DNA of 64,000 bases, from assembly GCF_036850765.1 (NCBI RefSeq), contig NC_089498.1:53247795-53311794 (forward strand), in the 5' to 3' direction. Below are positions 33,895-44,145 of this stretch, piece by piece (positions within the stretch are counted from its first letter, which is position 1; the number at the start of each line of letters is the position of its first letter). This DNA is from Saccopteryx bilineata (lineage: Eukaryota; Chordata; Mammalia; Chiroptera; Emballonuridae). The notes under the pieces are model-generated. The model saw only the letters and a list, made by a program, of their open reading frames with translations. It ran no database searches and had not been told where the DNA came from. Position numbers and translations under genes: made by a program.

Positions 33895-34330
33895 AGGGGA
33901 CCAGGAGGCAGAGCCGGCTCCTGCTCCACCTGAGGGACATCTGGAGGAGCCGGCTGCACGGGCAGACCTGGAGGCTGACCCAGACCTGGAGGGACGCCCA
34001 ACTCCAGCGGCCATGCCCCCTCGGGCAGCCACTCCAGCTGCAGCTCTGGAGCCAGGCGGCCTGTGCAGTGTCTCCAGACCACAATGAGGCCCCATCAGAG
34101 CAGCCTCAGGAGCCCTCTACCAAACAGGTCCTGGTTGTGGCCAGACGAGAGGAGTTGTCTCAGAACAACCCATCAGGGCCAGCTCGAGAGCTGCTTGTTC
34201 TTCAACCAGCTGTCCCTAGCACATCAGAAGAATTTGTTTCATCACCTCTTTTTGATAGTTTTTTTATGTTATGTTTTTATTTTATTCCACGGTATGATTC
34301 ACATTTTTATTATTTTAAGTTTTTAATTGT
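33895..34330 (+). pseudogene. RALGDS-like last-exon copy, frameshifted
   Basis: The frame at 33857-34087 reads QEAEPAPAPPEGHLEEPAA, RADLEADPDLEG, closely matching minus-strand exon 3. The frame is then lost near 34045-34070, and the homologous continuation is in another frame (PSGPARELLVLQPAVPSTSEE, 34150-34240). Only one to two hexapeptide units are present, against about 15 in the minus copy. No exon 1 or 2 counterpart is visible upstream. It is best treated as a partial duplicated pseudogene. Confidence 0.7.
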
Positions 34331-34384
34331 TCTGCATTTTTATATTGGGTTATTGTTTTTTATATTATGTTTTTCATAGTGTGA

Positions 34385-34640
34385 TGAACAAATAAAAATA
34401 ACAAATAAAAGTGATTTATTATATTTTAAGTAATGCCATTCCTGAGCATGATGTAACTTTGCAATGCTGTGCAAGCATCACCACTATTTCAATGCATATT
34501 GTCCCATCTCCCCATATGGACCCACTCGCCACTCCTCCCGCCCCTGGCAACCCCTCACTTGCTTTGTGTCTCTGCTCTTTTACCTATTCTAGACTTTTTA
34601 AATAAGTGGACTCTTACAATATGTGCCTTATTGTGTCTGC
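34385..34640 (-). repeat. L1M-type 3-prime fragment, antisense; outer end of right arm
   Basis: The plus strand has ATGCTGTGCAAGCATCACCA, CCCCTGGCAACCCCTCACTT, then TTTACCTATTCTAGACTTTT, an antisense L1M 3-prime pattern. It pairs with 31500-31745 as an inverted copy. Confidence 0.75.
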
Positions 34641-35072
34641 TCCCATACTTCGATTCATTTTTATTTGAAATATCACTTTTGACATTTGAAAGGAATATCC
34701 CAGGTGGAATAACTGACAAGATTTTAAAAAGATGTCCTTTCTGTAAGTTGTGCATCATCTAGGGGCTAAGTGTAACCCTAGGGCCAGAAGCAAATCAGGC
34801 AATGGCTAGCTTTTCCTGGCTATAAAACAAACAGGAAAAAAAATGCAGAAATCTGGAAAGGCAAACCACAAGTCTGAAAGCATTCCTCACAACTCAAAGG
34901 CAAGGAGAGGTTTCATATCTCTGTGGTGCTGAAACTTCCCTAAAGTAGTTTGCTAAAGGGACAGATGGCCAACACACGCACTTCCCCTGAGAGGCAGTGC
35001 ACATGCTAGTGCAGGTCAGATGATGCTCAACCTCCCCGATAGGGACACACGCACTGTGAAACACCAGTGAGA
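34641..35072. other. intergenic, no feature recognised
   Basis: About 430 bp between the duplication arm and a SINE. Nothing was recognised in it. Confidence 0.5.
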
Positions 35073-35400
35073 TCCTGACCAGGTGGTGGTGCAGCGTCAG
35101 ACTGGGATGCGGAGGACCCAGGTTCAAAACTCCGAGCTCACCAGCTTGAGCGCAGGCTCATCTGGTTTGAGCAAAGCTCATCGGCTTGAGCCCAAGTTCG
35201 CTGGCTTGAGCAAGAGGTTACTCTGTCTGCTGTAGCCCCTTGGTCAAGGTTCATATGAGAAAGCAATCAATGAACAACTACGGTGAGGCAACAAAGAATT
35301 GATGCTTCTTTTCTCTCTTCCTTTCTGTCTGTCTGTACTTATCTGTCCTTCTCTCTATCTCTGTTACAAAAAGAAAACAAATCAAAACAAAACAAGGAAA
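35073..35400 (+). mobile_element. tRNA-derived SINE (GCCTGACCAGG type)
   Basis: It begins CCTGACCAGGTGGTGGTGCA, with B-box CCCAGGTTCAAAACTCC and a body of repeated (A/C)AGCTTGAGC units (GGTTTGAGCAAAGCTCATCG). GAGAAAGCAATCAATGAACA, a CT-rich stretch and an A-rich tail follow. Confidence 0.9.
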
Positions 35401-35659
35401 CCCACCAGTGGAAGAGCCCTGTCCCTATCAATTGGAAGCCTTCTGGTCTGGTGGTGACCAGCCACAGGGACAAAGTGAGGATGGAGAGGCCCCAGCAGCT
35501 CCTTGGAAGGAAGTAGGAAAGCCGCTTCCCTGGGAGGACAAGTGTGCAGGACCCGGCAAATTCTACAGGTGCTCACTTAGTGTTGGGATGGGATTAGAAA
35601 TATAGCGTGTCTCACACTTTTTGAGTGTAGTTTTTGCTTATTATTTATTTATTTATTTT

Positions 35660-36005
35660 AAAGATTTTATTTATTGATTTAAATTAATTTTGTTTTTTAA
35701 GTGAGAGGAGGAAAGATAGAGAGACAGACTCCCACATGCGCCCTGACCAGGATCCACCTGGCAACCCTCCTCTGGAACCTATGCTCTAATCAACCGAACT
35801 ATCCACAGTGCCCAGGAGACACTTGAGCCCATTGAACCAATCCAGTCAAGCCACTGGCTGGGACGGGGGAAGAGAGGGAGGGAGAGGGGAAAGGAGAGGG
35901 AGAGAGAAGCAGATGGTCACTTCTCCTGTGTGCCCTGACTGGGGATCAAACCCAGATGTCCGCACACTGTGATGACGCTCTGTCCATTGAGCCACTGGCT
36001 AGGGC
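35660..36005 (-). mobile_element. tRNA-derived SINE (GCCCTGGCC type), antisense
   Basis: The right end is CCACTGGCTAGGGC, and GGGGATCAAACCCAGATGTC is the antisense B-box. CCCACATGCGCCCTGACCAGGATCC marks the 3-prime body. It abuts another antisense SINE directly. Confidence 0.87.
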
Positions 36006-36184
36006 TATTTACTGATTTTAGAGAGGGGAAAGAGAGAGAGAAAGGTCCGGAGAAGAAGAGGAAAGCATCAACTCATAGCAGTTGCTTCTCGTATGTATTT
36101 TTACTGGGCAAGCCCAAGGTTTTGAATCGGTGACCTCAGCATTCCAGGTTGATGCTTTATCCACTGCGCCACCACAGATCAGTC
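36006..36184 (-). mobile_element. short tRNA-derived SINE (GCCTGACCTGTGG type), antisense
   Basis: It starts TATTTACTGATTTTAGAGAG and ends CCACTGCGCCACCACAGATC. The reverse complement is the short SINE also found at 49982, 53368 and 57475. Confidence 0.87.
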
Positions 36185-36327
36185 CTGGTTTTGTTTTTTA
36201 AGAGGATACCTGTCAACACTTCCTAAGCCTCTTTTTTTTCCTTATAACATAATCAGGGAGCTCCTGATTTACAGGGTAGAAGCCAGGCTCCATCACTTAC
36301 CATTAGGCCATGCTCTTTGGACCAGGT

Positions 36328-36381
36328 AATAATAGTTCAGGTTACAATAATAGTTCAGGTTACAATAATAGTTCAGGTTAC
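36328..36381. repeat. 18-bp tandem repeat, three perfect units
   Basis: AATAATAGTTCAGGTTAC occurs three times back to back without change. Confidence 0.95.
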
Positions 36382-37807
36382 TCATGCCTCACGCGACTGA
36401 TCCACCCAGCCTTGATTCTGAGCCACAGCATGACCCAGTAGTGTGGACTCTTCACATGCACATTTAACTGTAGCTGACAGGTGCATGTGTTAGGCAATGC
36501 CATGTCTACCTTGCCAACATCAATGGGCACGGTGCAACTGGACAGAATGAGAGAATGTGCTGGAAAGAATGTGTGTAGTCTCAAGGGCTGCTCCACCTGG
36601 CCAGTCTGGCCTCCCTGGGATGCAGATAGGACCATGCACTTCCCATCTTAACTTTCAAGGCAGGAAGAGGTTCCAAAGGTGTCTGGTCTGACTGGATAGA
36701 ACAGTGATCTGAAAGGACAGGACAAGGACCAAGATGTCTGAGGGCTGGGTAAGTGGGTGCCTCAGTATACTCAGGGAAGAAAATAAAGTTCTAATTGAGG
36801 ACCACGAGGAAACAATGATTAATAAAGATTAGAGGAACAGATGCAGGGTTCTTTATACAAATTATATATTCTGTACTATACTTTATCCATTTTTTTATTA
36901 CAATAAAATTTTTTTATTAATTTTTATTATAATTGATTTTTGCCTCATCTAATAACTTTAGAACCAAATCCTTATTTGTACGATGTTACTCATCTAATTT
37001 CCCCAAGCTAATGCCCTAGCTCACCTCCAAGCTTACCCATGCCGTTTCCTTAGACTGGAAGACCCTACTGTTCCGCTATCAGCCACTCCCAACATGGGGC
37101 TTCTACTCTTCAGGAACAAGTTGGTATCTGGTTCCTCACTTCCTGAACACATCATGATCACTGTGTGTTCTCCCTCTTCCCTGTAGAACCCTCTCTGTGT
37201 GAGGGTCTGTCTTCCCAGTAGGCTGGGTTTACCCAAGAGCAGGGCCCTGGACTGCCTCATCTGCACATCCAGCCTTGTTCAGGGCACTGAAAACCTTGCA
37301 GGAGCCCTGGAAAACTTGTTAAATAAAAGGATGGAGCCCACTCTTGTCTCCATCCCACCTGCTCATGGCTTTTTCTGAGTGTGATACCTGCTAATTTGAC
37401 TTTACAATCCCATTAATTCTCAAAGTTGATGAGCATTGGGCCTCTCTTATGCCTTGCTCTTTCTCTAGATGTAGTGAGTTCCTTAGGTGGCCTATGGGAC
37501 TGGGTCCTTTCTAGGCCAAATACTTGTTCCAGGGGCCCTTTCTCGGGATGCTGTACTGACCACCAGCATAATAGGAACTCGTCAGCCACAGCCAGCTCAG
37601 TACTAGAGAGAACAGAGTCAGGAAGCACCAATTCTATGCTGAATGGATGCCAGGGGAGGGGCTGAGACTCCCATGAGCCCCATGGGATAGATAGTAAGGC
37701 AGGTTATAGGACGTGGCTGGTGGTGAGTCTCACTGCTTTTCCACTGCAGGTACTGAGCCCAGAAGTCCTGTGTCCACAGGTGTCTCACCAGCAATGCTAT
37801 CCCCTGG
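36382..37807. other. intergenic, no feature recognised
   Basis: About 1.4 kb of mixed composition. It includes an AT-rich stretch (36860-36960) and short frames without coding features. It ends abruptly at the L1 breakpoint near 37808. Confidence 0.5.
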
Positions 37808-38046
37808 GCAGGGCCTTCTGTGGTGGTTTTTTCAATGGTGGTTAACATTAAGTAATGAAAAGGGTTCCTACCCTGTTCATTGTAGTGCACTATCTTGTGA
37901 GTACTTTTGTACTCCATCGTCCTTGCTATTGTTAATCTCCATCCTCTCCCCCCCCCTTTTTTTTGTTGTTGTCACAGTTTAAATTTAGTTTTATTGTGTT
38001 CTTCTTGGAGCTTTTACTTGTGGCTTTGTTTTTTTTTTGTTGTTGT

Positions 38047-39010
38047 TCTTTGTATCTGATTGGAGAACCCCCTTTAGTAATTCCTGGAGTGGGGGTTTTC
38101 TGATAAATTCCCTCATCTTTTCTGTATCTGTGAATGTTTTTATTTCTCCTTCATATTTGAAGGATAGCTTTGATGGGTATAGTATTCATGGCTGTAAGTT
38201 CCTCTCTTTCAGGACTTTAAATATCGGGGTCTACTCTCTTCTAGCTTGTAGAGTTTCTGTTGAGAAATCTGATGATAATCTAATGGGCCTTCCTTTATAT
38301 GCTGTATTCTTCTTTTCCCTGGCTGCCTTGAGAATTTTTTCTTTGTCTTTGGTTTGTGCAATCTTCATTATGATGTGCCTTGGAGTAGGTTTGTTGGGGT
38401 TAAGAAAACTTGGAGTTCTGTTTGCTTTTTGAATTTGAGGCTTTACTTCTTTCCACAGGCTTGGGAAGGTCTCATCTATTTTTTGTTTGAATATGTTCTC
38501 CATTCCATTTTCTCTCTCTTCTCCCTCTGATATACCTATTATTCTTATGTTATTCTTTTTGATGGAGTCAGATAATTCCTGTAGGGCTATCTCATTTTTT
38601 TTTAAATTTTTGAGTCTCTTTCTTCTCTCTGTTGTGCCTCAAGTTGCTTGTCTTCTATTTCACTAATCCTACTTCTATCTGGCCTGATCTATTAGCTAAG
38701 CTTGTTACTTCATTTTTCAGCTCGTGAATTGAGTTTTTCATCTCTGTTTGATTTGTTTTTATAGTTTCAATTTCCTTGGTAATATATTCTTTGTGTTCAT
38801 TGAGTTGTTTTCTGAGCTCCCTAAATTGCCTTTCTGTGTTTTCTTGTATATCTCTGAGTATTTTTAGGATTTCTATTTTTAATTCTCTGTCATTTAGCTC
38901 CAAGGTTTCCAATATATTAAATTTTTTTCTCCATAGATTTTTTCTCATATATCTGTTACCTCTCTTTCTTTTGTATCCATGATATTCAATTTCCTCTTCA
39001 TTAATGACAT
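38047..39010 (-). pseudogene. L1 ORF1 (second copy), degenerate
   Basis: The start is at 39010 (ATGTCATTAATGAAG on the minus strand). NILETLELNDRELKIEILKI and RQFRELRKQLNEHKEYITKE make a coiled-coil-like N-terminal half. The C-terminal half has RHIIMKIAQTKDK, RPIRLSSDFSTETLQARRE. It is parallel to the ORF1 at 16724-17686, with different breaks. Confidence 0.85.
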
Positions 39011-40310
39011 CTGAGGTTGGTTTTGTTGATAGTATTAATGAGAATTAATAAAGAATAAAAAGTTAAAAATAAAAATAAAAAATAGAAAAGAATTTTAAAA
39101 AAATTAAAAATTAAAAAAAAAGAAAATTATTCCCCCCTCCTTTTTTTCTCTCTTCTCCTCTTCCCTCCTTCTTGAGCAAATCTTGTGGTGAACTGTAAAT
39201 TATATTGTGCTAAAAAGAATAAACAATACCTATAATGGAGGGCCTGAGTTGGGGAGAAGAAATAAAGGGGCAAAAAAAGGGGACATGGACCCACAAAATG
39301 CAAATAAGGAAAAAATTGTGGTCAAGAATAAAATGATTTGCTTTTAGGTGTTGGTTGACTAAGAGATATGATGAGAAGAATAAGAGGGAAACAGGAAAAA
39401 GGGGGAAAAATTACTATTGTATTTAGTGTAACAAGAACTAGATAAAATGGAGAGCCAGGGTTGGGAGCACTGCTAGTGAATTAAAAATTGAAGTAAAAAA
39501 ATCCCAAAATGCCACAAACATAAGTTTGAGTCCCAGATAAAATAATTTGTTCATTATTGAGGATTGAATGAGAGGAGACAAAAGGAGAAAGGAAGAAACT
39601 AATATAGAGGGAGAAAAGAAAGAGAGAGAGAGAAAAAAGAAGGAAACACTAAAAGAAGAAAAAAGAAAAAAAGAGAGAGAGAGAGTTAAGTGTTTTGGAG
39701 TGCAACCCTCAGAGAGAAAGAAGAAAGAAAAGATAATGGGAGATGTAACACTTATGGGTAGTGTAGTTCAAGGAGAGGAGAGAGTAAGACTGGCAGAGAA
39801 TTAAATGACCAAATTGGAAGAGGAAAAATATAATCAAGACGTGAAAATAAGAGAAACAAATGAACAAATATAATAAAATGGGATAGGTTATAAAGTCTGT
39901 GGATTATTCTTGATTTTGAGAGGTTATCTTCTTGCTTTTTTATTTTTCCCTCCCTCTTCCTGGTTGTTGACTCTGTACCCCAGGTACTGCCCCTGTGGCA
40001 CGCTTAGGTAGAGGTTTGCAGTTGATAAGTCTCTATGGCGATGTCATATATTGGGCTTCAGTCTTGTTGGCAGTCGAGGCTCATTAGCATTTGTAGGCTC
40101 CAACAGTGAGAGAGTCCATGTTCCCGAAGCCTCTGTCCTAGTCTTTCCTTCCTGAATTAGTAGCCTGATGATCTAGCTATGGGGTTGCTGCTGACTCTGC
40201 TTGGAGAGCAAGAGGCTCAAAGAGCTGGCAAATCCCCACTCTATTCCCACTCAGTGCAGGGTTCTGGGTAAGGCTCAGTCAGTCAGAGCTGCTAGCATAA
40301 TCAGGTGGGG
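39011..40310 (-). promoter_or_regulatory. L1 5-prime UTR, shared part
   Basis: It matches 17.69-19.01 kb block for block: purine-rich plus strand, then GGTTGTTGACTCTGTACCCC, CCCCTGTGGCACGCTTAGGT and AGAGCTGGCAAATCCCCACT. Similarity ends after CATAATCAGG near 40305. Confidence 0.8.
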
Positions 40311-40315
40311 CTTCT

Positions 40316-40950
40316 GCCCACACAAAGACCTCTGACTCTGCCCCTCTGTCTGGTAACACGGGTGGGCGCCCACTCCCGGGGAGCTCGGAGGAATCTCTCA
40401 CTCACTATCTGTGCACACAGACCAGGATATGGAGTAGGCTGCCTCTCACTCCGAATGAGACACTCGCCCACACGGAAAAGTTCCAGCGTTGGAATTAGCT
40501 CTTGCTCCGTCCCCATGCGCGGCTTTTTCAGGGCTCTGGGGCAGGCCAAGATTCTGCTTTTGGCCCACACAAAGGCCCCTGACCCTGCCCCTCTGTCCAG
40601 GAACATGGGTGCCCCCTCCCGAGGCACTCGGAGGAATCTCTTGCCCACTCTCCGTGTGCGCTGACCAGGATATCAGGCCGGCTGCCTCTCACTCCGATTG
40701 AGACCCCCACCTGCACGACAAAGTTCCAGCATTGGAATTAGCTCTTGCTATTCCCCGTGCCCAGCTTTTTCAGGGCACTGGGGTGGTCCCGAGATTTTGC
40801 TTTTGGCCCACACAAAGGCCTCTGCTTCTGCCCCTCTGTGGGGTAACACGGGCGCCCACTCCTGGGGATCTAGGAGGAATCTTTCACCCACTATTTGTGT
40901 ACACTGACCAGGAGATCGGGGTGGATGGCTGTCCCAAGTGCCTTTCTTTG
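40316..40950 (-). repeat. tandem monomers (about 245 bp, about 2.6 copies) in the L1 5-prime UTR
   Basis: GCCCACACAAAG recurs at 40316, 40563 and 40806, giving periods of 247 and 243 bp. Each unit is GC-rich and includes CTGCCCCTCTGT, GGAGGAATCT, CTGACCAGGATAT and GTTCCAGCRTTGGAATTAGC. The third unit diverges after about 40925. Monomeric L1 promoters are known from mouse. Confidence 0.9.
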
Positions 40951-41352
40951 TCTGGGTTTGGCGCAAGTGTTAGCTTGTATTGACTGGGTTGCCACAAGCA
41001 CAGTTTTTCCTCAGCTTGGATCTCCGTGCCACAGCCTGGTTCAGCCATTTGTGCCATGGCCTGGATCTATTCACCCCCTTTGCCTGCCTTGGTTCTTATA
41101 CTTTCAGTTCCCAGTGAAAGCAGCCCTTATTTAGGTTAGTGAGGAAGGCGGAGTGTTTCTTACTTCTTATTTCCTTCAGGGTTTGATTATATATTTAGCC
41201 AATTTTTCACTCAACCATACCTTCATGTGTATTGCGGAACATCTGGAGGCTCCAAGGATAGGTTTTTCTGTTTCTGGTTGAAGATCTTGTTGAGTTTTTG
41301 TGGAGATTTATTGGTGTCGCTCCTTACAGTGCCATTACTCTGACATCATCCC
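40951..41352 (-). promoter_or_regulatory. L1 5-prime end distal to the monomers
   Basis: A single-copy leader of about 400 bp ends in minus-strand GGGATGATGTCAGAGTAATG at the target repeat. It has no counterpart in the other L1 C copy at 19.0-19.3 kb. Confidence 0.75.
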
Positions 41353-41800
41353 TGTTCCTGATCTTTAGGGGATTGCTTTTAACTTTTGCCCATTGAGTAT
41401 GATGTTGGTTGTGGGTTCATCATAGATGGCCTTTATGATATTGAGGTATGTTCCCTGTATTCCCACTTTGCTGAGAGTTTTGATCATAAATGGGTGCTAA
41501 ATTTTATCAAATGCTTTCTCTGCATCTATTGATATTATCATGTGATTTTTATCCTTACTTTTGTTTATGTGATGAATCACATTGATTTATTTGCAAATAT
41601 TGCATCAGCCTTGCCTCCTCAGAATAAATCCCACTTGATCATGATGTATGATTTTTTTCATGTATTGCTGGATCTGGTTTGCTAATATTTTGTTGAGAAT
41701 TTTAGTAACTAAGTTGATCAGGAATATTGGCCTATAGTTTTCTTTCTTTTTTGTGTCTTTACCTGGTTTCAGAATGCAGGTTATGCTTGCCTCATAAAAA
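41353..41800 (-). mobile_element. old L1 element A, 5-prime piece, antisense
   Basis: From TGTTCCTGATCTTTAGGGGA onward it continues the antisense RT sequence that broke off at 12242: CCCATTGAGTATGATGTTGG, TCATAGATGGCCTTTATGAT, then TCTGCATCTATTGATATTAT. It stops near GCCTCATAAAA at 41800. Confidence 0.88.
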
Positions 41801-44100
41801 TTTTTATCAAAAATAAAAAAGAGATAAATAGTACAAGGCAGAGCTATAGTTTGTAAAGGAGTAGCAGATACTCATGTTAGCCAGGAGAGGATATGTTTTC
41901 ATTTCTGTGGTTCTCAGAGTGACCCTCTTTTCTCTGTGTCCATATAAAATTTTGGAATAATTTTGTGTCTCATAATAGCATGATCTTGTTTTATGGTAGA
42001 CAGCAGAGAACTTGCTTCTGTTGCAGAAATAGGACTCACGTGGATCTCAAAGCCTTCTCAGACTTTCACTGCTCTTTCCTCTCCTGCTTCGCATGCAGGG
42101 TTCTATTTCCACCAACAGAGTGCCTCCCTCTGGGCCTGCTTTTCTCCAACAACCAGTTCCTAATGGGTGACAGTTCATGGTGACAGTCATCTTCATTCCT
42201 GGATTTCTGGAATAAAGAATGCTTCTTGTGAAGGTTCATCCTCTGCCCCCTACTTTGTCTCACTGGGAGGATGCAGAGCAGGGCCTGGCAGAATTAAACA
42301 ACTAGAGCCCCCAACCCCAAGGAGGAGGAGCTCACAGATAAGATGAGGAGAGGCTGAGTGGGTACCTCCATCACTGCAGGAGCACAAGGTAACACCAACT
42401 AATGCAGAATCATTAGAAAAGACTGACCCGTAGTTTAAAATATGCATAATCAATATCTATAAAGAAATAAGTAGAAAAAATAGCCATATGACATAGACAA
42501 GAAGTGGTATAAAAGTCATAAAGTAGACATATTAAGATTAATGGCATAACTTAGCCATTGAAATAATGAACTGTGATGTTGTGATAGCTCATAAGAAATA
42601 AATTTTTGTTCTTTGTCTTCTTTCTGGCTCAGAGCTTCTAAGGCCTTTGGAATTACCTAAGTGATGAAAATAGAAAATGTCTTTATTTTTTTATATTAAT
42701 GAAGTGACTTTTGGAAAGCTCCTAGGTGACCTAAACATGGGCTGGTTGCCAGGAGGAGAAACAGCTGTGATGACAGGGTTGAAATTTTCAGTCCCTCCTT
42801 CTCCAATTTGGGGAGAAAAAAATGGACTAGAGGTTAAGTTTAGTCACTAATGGCTAATGATTTAATCATTCATGTGTATGCAATGAAGCTTACTTATAAA
42901 AAACAAAAAGACAGGGTTCAGGGTTTGCAGAGCTTCTAAACTGGTAAACACATGGAGATTTGGGGAGACTGGAACTCTTTGAAGAGGTCATTGAAGCTTC
43001 TTGCTCATTCTCACATACCTCGCCCAATGGATTTTTTCCATCTGGGTTTTCCTGAGTTACATTCTTTTATAATAAATTAGAAACATAAATAAATGTTTCT
43101 CTGAATTCTTTGAGCCATCCTACCAAATTAACAGAACCCAAGTATAGAGTCATGGGAATCTCCAGTCAACCAGAAGTACAGGTCCTGGATCTGCAACTGA
43201 CATCTAAAGTAGAAGGGGGACAATCTTGTAGGATGGAGACCTTAACCTGTAGGATCTGCCACTGTCCCCAGATAGATATCAGAATTGAGTTGAATTGTAG
43301 AAGTGTAGCTGGAATCAGAAAAGTGCTTGGTAGTATGGCAAACAAACAAAACAAAACATATTGGATGAATAAATTACTAAGTGTGTCTGCCAGGGTGGAT
43401 AGAGCTGAAGAACGCATCTGAGAACCAGGAGAACAGAGGGATAGCTTTCCAGTGGTGGGCACCTGGACAGTGGAAGTTGAGGAATTAGAAGAGGAAATTT
43501 TAGATTATTAACAGCAAAAGAGCAGTCTCTCCGGCATGCAAAACTGAGTTGAGTAGATCATCTTCCTGCTTTGTATGCCCAAGACCAACCTGATCACATA
43601 GGGGAGCAAGGAGTGGAGGAAACAGTAATAGCAGCTCAGCATGCCTGATACTGACTGGGATGACAGGGAGAACACCCTTGAGAGGTGCTGACTTTTGAGA
43701 CTTACCCAAAAGCTATGGCCCAGTTAATACCTGGGCTCTAACCAATTAGATCATGAAATCTTTTTCCTTTGCACCAGTTAAAAATTAAGGGATTTAGAGA
43801 AGTTTCAGAAATGTGTGAAGTTGGACAGAAGCACTCTTGTTCTCAACATTGTTTCATTCTTGATTCTTGTCATCAACTGCATGTGACAACCAACCTTGGG
43901 TTCAACTAGGAACAATGATGATCTTCTCAGAGGAGAAAATTGTGCATGTCTTGAAACATCTTCCAATATCATGAGGCAGCCCTCCTGATACCCTCCAAGG
44001 CCAGAGACACAGCGAGCTCAGATGCTGCAATAATGAATCAATCATATCATTATTTTACTAAATATAGTTTCACACTGGACACTTGGACTTGTGTGCACGT
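41801..44100. other. intergenic, no feature recognised
   Basis: About 2.3 kb. Frames up to about 100 codons occur on both strands, without start or splice context or family signatures. I could not name any repeat. Confidence 0.5.

Positions 44101-44103
<3 letters not shown>

Positions 44104-44144
<41 letters not shown>
44104..44144. repeat. (GT)n microsatellite
   Basis: About 20 uninterrupted GT units. Confidence 0.98.

Positions 44145-44145
<1 letters not shown>

Larger units (their letters stand above)
33860..34640 (+). repeat. right arm of inverted duplication (mirror of about 31500-32545)
   Basis: Reading plus strand here against minus strand in 32545-31500 gives the same order: repeat exon, Ser/Pro linker, AT-rich tail, CATAGTGTGAT, then the L1M fragment. 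The spacer between arms is about 1.3 kb. Divergence is substantial, so the duplication is not recent. Confidence 0.8.
37808..41352 (-). mobile_element. L1 element C, 5-prime portion (ORF1 and monomeric 5-prime UTR), antisense, no 3-prime half
   Basis: It begins in the region between ORF2 and ORF1 (CTTCTGTGGTGGTTTTTTCA, also at 16495). ORF1 and the 5-prime UTR follow, ending at 41352 with minus-strand GGGATGATGTCAGAGTAATG, a canonical L1 5-prime start. The next bases, TGTTCCTGATCTTT, match the target repeat at 12229. The 37808 end has no T-run, so it is not a reverse-transcription 3-prime end. Confidence 0.87.

Noticed and set aside
40301..40664. Overlapping frames of 115-119 codons on both strands
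   Set aside because: They lie in the GC-rich L1 monomers, where stops are rare; no coding signature.
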